A model generated the notes under the pieces. The model was not told the DNA's origin and did no database searches. It worked only from the letters and a program-made list of their open reading frames with translations. From Halomonas sp. BDJS001 (GTDB taxonomy: Bacteria; Pseudomonadota; Gammaproteobacteria; Pseudomonadales; Halomonadaceae), in assembly GCF_026104355.1 (NCBI RefSeq), contig NZ_CP110535.1, forward strand, positions 4,092,001 to 4,156,000: DNA of 64,000 nucleotides, in the 5' to 3' direction. Positions 63,236-64,000 of this stretch are shown here, piece by piece. Numbering within the stretch: position 1 is the first letter of the stretch; every line of letters begins with the position of its first letter. Position numbers and translations under genes: made by a program.

Positions 63236-64000
63236 TTAACGGGTTCTAAAAAAATCGGGTAAGGCGGTCACGACAGATGGGACGTAAGTCGCCAGCAGAA
63301 GCACGGCCAACATGAAACTCAAGGGCAGGATGATTTTGCCCGCTACGCGCATGATGGGGCGCTGGGCGATACTGCTAGCGACAAACAGCGTGATGCCGTA
63401 GGGCGGCGTGATCATGCCGATGGAAAGGTTGATGATGATCACCACGCCCAGATGCAGCGGGTCGATACCGTAGCTCTGCGCCACGGGCATCAACACCGGC
63501 ACCAGGATCAATATGGCGGCGATGCTTTCCATGAACATTCCGACAAAAATCAGCCCGACATTCAGCAGCGCCAGAAATACCCAGGGATTGTCTGACACAG
63601 ACTGTAAAAAGCCTACCAATAGCTGGGGTGCGCCTTCTCTGGCCACTAACCATGAGAAAATATTGGCCACGGCAATGATCATCATCACGGAGGCAGAAAT
63701 ACTCGCCGCCCGCAGCATCAGGCGAGGCAGATCACGAAACTTGAGCTCTTTATAGATAAAGAGCCCCACCAGAAGTCCGGTCGCAACAGCGACCGAGGCG
63801 GCTTCGGTCGGAGTAAAAACGCCCCCGACAATACCTCCGATGATGATGATGGGCATCAGAAAAGCCGGAATGGCCCTCAAGGCGGTCGCACCCAGTTCCT
63901 TCAAGGAGAAAGGCTGCACCTGGCTATACACACCGCCATAACGCCGGGCGTGAAAATACCCCGCCAGCAACAGCCCCAGCGCCATTAAAAACCCTGGTAC
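63236..64000 (-). CDS. TRAP transporter large permease subunit (DctM), partial
   Basis: The C-terminal 254 residues of a DctM/SiaM-type inner-membrane permease. The frame remains open to the window edge, so the N-terminus is missing. Several helices and the typical AILILVPVLMPVAQSYGIDPLHLGVV and GMITPPYGI segments are seen. It imports an organic acid or amino-acid-like substrate using a sodium gradient with a DctP binding protein probably encoded beyond 64000. It ends 19 bases before the DapA-family gene and is cotranscribed with it. Confidence 0.93.
   Translation of the reverse strand, partial: VPGFLMALGLLLAGYFHARRYGGVYSQVQPFSLKELGATALRAIPAFLMPIIIIGGIVGGVFTPTEAASVAVATGLLVGLFIYKELKFRDLPRLMLRAASISASVMMIIAVANIFSWLVAREGAPQLLVGFLQSVSDNPWVFLALLNVGLIFVGMFMESIAAILILVPVLMPVAQSYGIDPLHLGVVIIINLSIGMITPPYGITLFVASSIAQRPIMRVAGKIILPLSFMLAVLLLATYVPSVVTALPDFFRTR

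Noticed and set aside
1..64000. tRNA/rRNA genes, CRISPR arrays, insertion sequences, prophage or integrase genes
   Set aside because: None recognised by eye on either strand; the disrupted genes are explained by single-base changes, nonsense codons or deletions without transposon ends.

Overview
The window is a dense bacterial chromosome segment (about 60 protein genes, roughly 55% GC by eye) with no rRNA, tRNA, CRISPR array, insertion sequence or phage gene that I could find. Gene content suggests a free-living gammaproteobacterium, most like Halomonadaceae (Halomonas/Vreelandella). The basis is cytosine and ureide use, TRAP and ABC amino-acid uptake, phosphatidylcholine synthase, DUF1127 and T6SS accessory genes. 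The family assignment is inference from gene style, not a database match.

Layout. 1-10012: a chemoreceptor with a near-perfect sigma-28 promoter. Next comes an AcrAB-type efflux pair, whose pump gene carries a frameshift, divergent from an AcrR-like repressor across a 48-bp palindrome. Then a diguanylate cyclase gene, frameshifted just before GGDEF, sits in an operon with two periplasmic amino-acid-type binding proteins. 10288-12823: codBA cytosine permease/deaminase behind a sigma-54 promoter candidate. 12914-24971: housekeeping and stress genes. These are a tRNA-editing protein, rhodanese, GNAT, two MocR-type regulators with visible operator-like repeats, DNA glycosylases, phosphatidylcholine synthase, PhzF, two Hsp20 chaperones behind a sigma-32-like promoter, and FbaB aldolase. 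25226-30385: siderophore-type ABC transporter plus TonB-dependent receptor.

30386-33454 is a mosaic. Amino-acid exporters (LysO, LysE) and a LysR gene lie between the intact receptor gene and a 51-bp relic of a second receptor's 3' end. A LysR C-terminal relic is also present. 34221-37864 carries a small type VI secretion module (PAAR, VRR-NUC nuclease effector, DUF3396 immunity protein), followed by a decayed two-helix membrane protein gene and a secreted protein of unknown function. 37944-45609 is an operon of a YqiJ-like membrane OB protein, a YqiK-like flotillin and a very large AAA ATPase, probably a membrane-stress system.

45907-53886 is a catabolic operon: LysR regulator, polar amino-acid ABC transporter, DUF1989 protein, M20 carbamoylase/allantoate-hydrolase-like enzyme, ureohydrolase, and a LysE exporter. 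It fits import and two-route breakdown of a guanidino or ureido compound. 53869-56355 holds a nucleoside-recognition membrane protein, an Lrp regulator, a NUDIX hydrolase and an N-terminally deleted RutR-like regulator. 56549-64000 is a second catabolic operon: dihydropyrimidinase, an AtzF C-domain-like protein, an EamA transporter, a 990-residue protein fusing all three HcnABC/octopine-oxidase-type subunits, a DapA-family lyase and a TRAP permease that runs off the end.

Several genes look broken: RND pump, diguanylate cyclase, RutR-like regulator, the small membrane protein and the receptor relic. The first two each differ from an intact gene by one missing base, so sequence error must be excluded for them. 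The most promising undescribed material is the two catabolic operons and the flotillin/AAA operon.
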